Both the position numbers and the translations under genes were made by a program. From Staphylococcus simulans (GTDB taxonomy: Bacteria; Bacillota; Bacilli; Staphylococcales; Staphylococcaceae): a stretch of DNA of 37,579 bases. Below the pieces are notes generated by a model, which did no database searches, was not told where the DNA came from, and saw nothing but the letters and a program-made list of their open reading frames with translations. The stretch covers positions 1-37,579 of the forward strand of contig NZ_PZGG01000020.1 in assembly GCF_003043455.1 (NCBI RefSeq), given 5' to 3'. Below, piece after piece: positions 36,407 through 37,579 of this stretch. Within the stretch, counting starts at the first letter, position 1. Each line of letters opens with the position of its first letter.

Positions 36407-37573
36407 ATGAGAAAGAACGATGAAGCTAGATTAGAAATTTACGAAGTTGAGGCAATGTCTGATACTGTACGTAAAGATTTCGTTTATGGGTTTATCGCAG
36501 GTTTATTTATTGGTACAGCAGGCGGTTTCGTGATTAATCAAGTGAAAAAACGCAAACAGCTTGAACAACAAAATCAACCAGCTGAAGCTAAAAAACCTTC
36601 AGTAAAAGAAAAAGTATCAGCACAAACAGATGCGCTTAAAGCAAATGCGCAAAGTCAAATTCAAGATATCAAAGATAAAGCACAACAACTTAAATCTGAT
36701 GTGAAACAAAAATTCAACAATGATGAACAAGAAACAGATCCAAAAGCATTACGCGCACAAAGAGCTGCGATTCGTAATGAAGCGGCAGCACACGATTTAT
36801 CAAATGTTTCACCGCAAGCTCAAGAAGTTCAAAACGACAACAATCCTTTAAAATCTTCACAACCAGATACAGTGCCTTTCCATGAATTTACAGCAACAGG
36901 AAATGCATTAGCAGCAAAAGAAAAAGCTAAACTAATTGAAAATGATAATACAGTTGCAGCTAAAGTGGCTGAATTATTTAAAGCTGAACCGGTAAAATCA
37001 AGCGGATTTAAAACAGTTCCAGTATTAGTTACAGTCGCAGCAGCAACTGCAACAGCAGCAGGCACTAAAAAATCAGCTGATGCTAAAGCATCAAAACCAG
37101 CAGATGCTGAAAAACGCACAGCACAAACGCATGAGAAAGCTTCATTCAATAAAGGTGTGATTACTCATGATAAAGCAACTGCTAATCATTCAGAAGCACA
37201 TAAAACACCAGAAGCATCTGGAAAAGTAGAATCTAAAACTGTTAATGATACAAAGACAACAAAAACAGAAACAACTAAAACAACAAATACACCAAAGAAA
37301 ACAGCATCAACTACAAAAACAACAGCAAAAGCGACTTCTCCAAAAGATGCGACAAAAACAACAAAAACAACAACGCAAAAACCAGCAGCAAAAGGTAATA
37401 AAACAACAACTCAAAAAACAACAACAAAGACAACAAAATCAGCTGCTAACAAATCAACAAAGAAACCTAGCGTAACACCAGCAAACAAGAAAACAACAAA
37501 TAATACTACAAAATCACAACCAAAAGGTGAAACAACAACAAAGAAAATTGATAAAAAAACATTCAATGACTAA
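36407..37573 (+). CDS. ytxH: YtxH-domain protein with a long Lys/Thr/Ala-rich tail
   Basis: 388 aa from the ATG at 36407, 6 nt after TAGGAGG; the frame extends 12 codons upstream to a TTG, but without a ribosome site. The YtxH part is residues ~25-50 (DFVYGFIAGLFIGTAGGFV, one membrane helix) plus a helical segment with repeated K.KA-type heptads (KEKVSAQTDALKANAQSQ). Residues ~200-225 contain a second hydrophobic, Ala/Thr-rich stretch (TVPVLVTVAAATATAAG). The last ~150 residues are almost only Thr, Lys, Ala, Ser, Asn and Gln. B. subtilis YtxH is only about 150 aa, so most of this protein is extra, probably disordered and strongly basic. Likely SigB-dependent through the ytxG promoter. Confidence 0.85.
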   Translation: MRKNDEARLEIYEVEAMSDTVRKDFVYGFIAGLFIGTAGGFVINQVKKRKQLEQQNQPAEAKKPSVKEKVSAQTDALKANAQSQIQDIKDKAQQLKSDVKQKFNNDEQETDPKALRAQRAAIRNEAAAHDLSNVSPQAQEVQNDNNPLKSSQPDTVPFHEFTATGNALAAKEKAKLIENDNTVAAKVAELFKAEPVKSSGFKTVPVLVTVAAATATAAGTKKSADAKASKPADAEKRTAQTHEKASFNKGVITHDKATANHSEAHKTPEASGKVESKTVNDTKTTKTETTKTTNTPKKTASTTKTTAKATSPKDATKTTKTTTQKPAAKGNKTTTQKTTTKTTKSAANKSTKKPSVTPANKKTTNNTTKSQPKGETTTKKIDKKTFND

Positions 37574-37579
37574 TTGTAC

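Noticed and set aside
37240..37560. Repeated ACA/AAA pattern looking like a short tandem array
   Set aside because: No constant repeat unit and no spacers; it is coding sequence for the Thr/Lys tail, not CRISPR.

Overview
The window is ordinary chromosomal DNA of a low-GC Gram-positive bacterium, almost certainly a Staphylococcus. The pointers are protein content (SigS-type sigma factor, SagB-type glucosaminidase, staphylococcal-type Dat and PepV), strong Shine-Dalgarno sites, an FMN riboswitch, a T-box, a Rex-type operator, a cre box and a SigB-type promoter. I cannot fix the species. From about 11.8 kb onward gene order follows the Bacillus subtilis ytqA/ytqB-yttB-leuS-ytfP-murJ and ytmP-trmB-ytnP-ytpPQR-sftA-murC-ytxGH blocks, so this is a conserved core region. 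I see no insertion sequence, prophage, CRISPR array, tRNA or rRNA.

Layout. 1-1.8 kb: a small membrane protein, then the minus-strand pair sigS plus a ComK-like gene (ecfX position), and a small unknown gene. 2.0-4.7 kb: sagB behind a long, apparently structured leader, and a FAD/NAD(P)-binding protein. 4.7-8.5 kb: promoter, FMN riboswitch and terminator, then ribD-ribE-ribBA-ribH for riboflavin. 8.5-11.8 kb: proline dehydrogenase (minus strand) with a cre box, a YtpA-like alpha/beta hydrolase that has lost its nucleophile serine, and L-lactate dehydrogenase with a Rex-type operator. 11.8-14.8 kb: the tRNA-modification pair ytqA-mnmM (minus strand) and an MFS transporter with an attenuator-like hairpin in its leader. 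14.8-18 kb: T-box, leuS and a rhodanese. 18-22.3 kb: a YtfP-type flavoprotein (minus strand), murJ, an RsuA-type pseudouridine synthase and a small YtxH-like protein. 22.5-24.8 kb: pepV-dat. 25-30.9 kb: ytmP-trmB, a YtnP-like metallo-hydrolase, a PepSY protein (minus strand), an M42 aminopeptidase, a thioredoxin-like protein, ytpQ and ytpR. 30.9-37.6 kb: an SftA-type DNA translocase, murC, then ytxG-ytxH behind a near-perfect SigB promoter.

How it fits together: envelope biogenesis and division recur (SagB, MurJ, Dat for D-amino acids, MurC, SftA), along with translation and tRNA modification (LeuS, TrmB, MnmM, YtqA, YtpR, RsuA-type) and redox or flavin metabolism (rib operon, Ldh, PutA, two flavoproteins). 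Regulation visible in the DNA includes FMN, uncharged tRNA-Leu, NADH/NAD (Rex), carbon catabolite control (CcpA) and general stress (SigB). The most interesting parts are regulatory RNA or unusual gene versions: the sagB leader, the leuS T-box without an obvious terminator, a hairpin between the Shine-Dalgarno and the start codon of ytfP, the ComK-like partner of sigS, the serine-less YtpA homologue, and the long Lys/Thr-rich YtxH tail.
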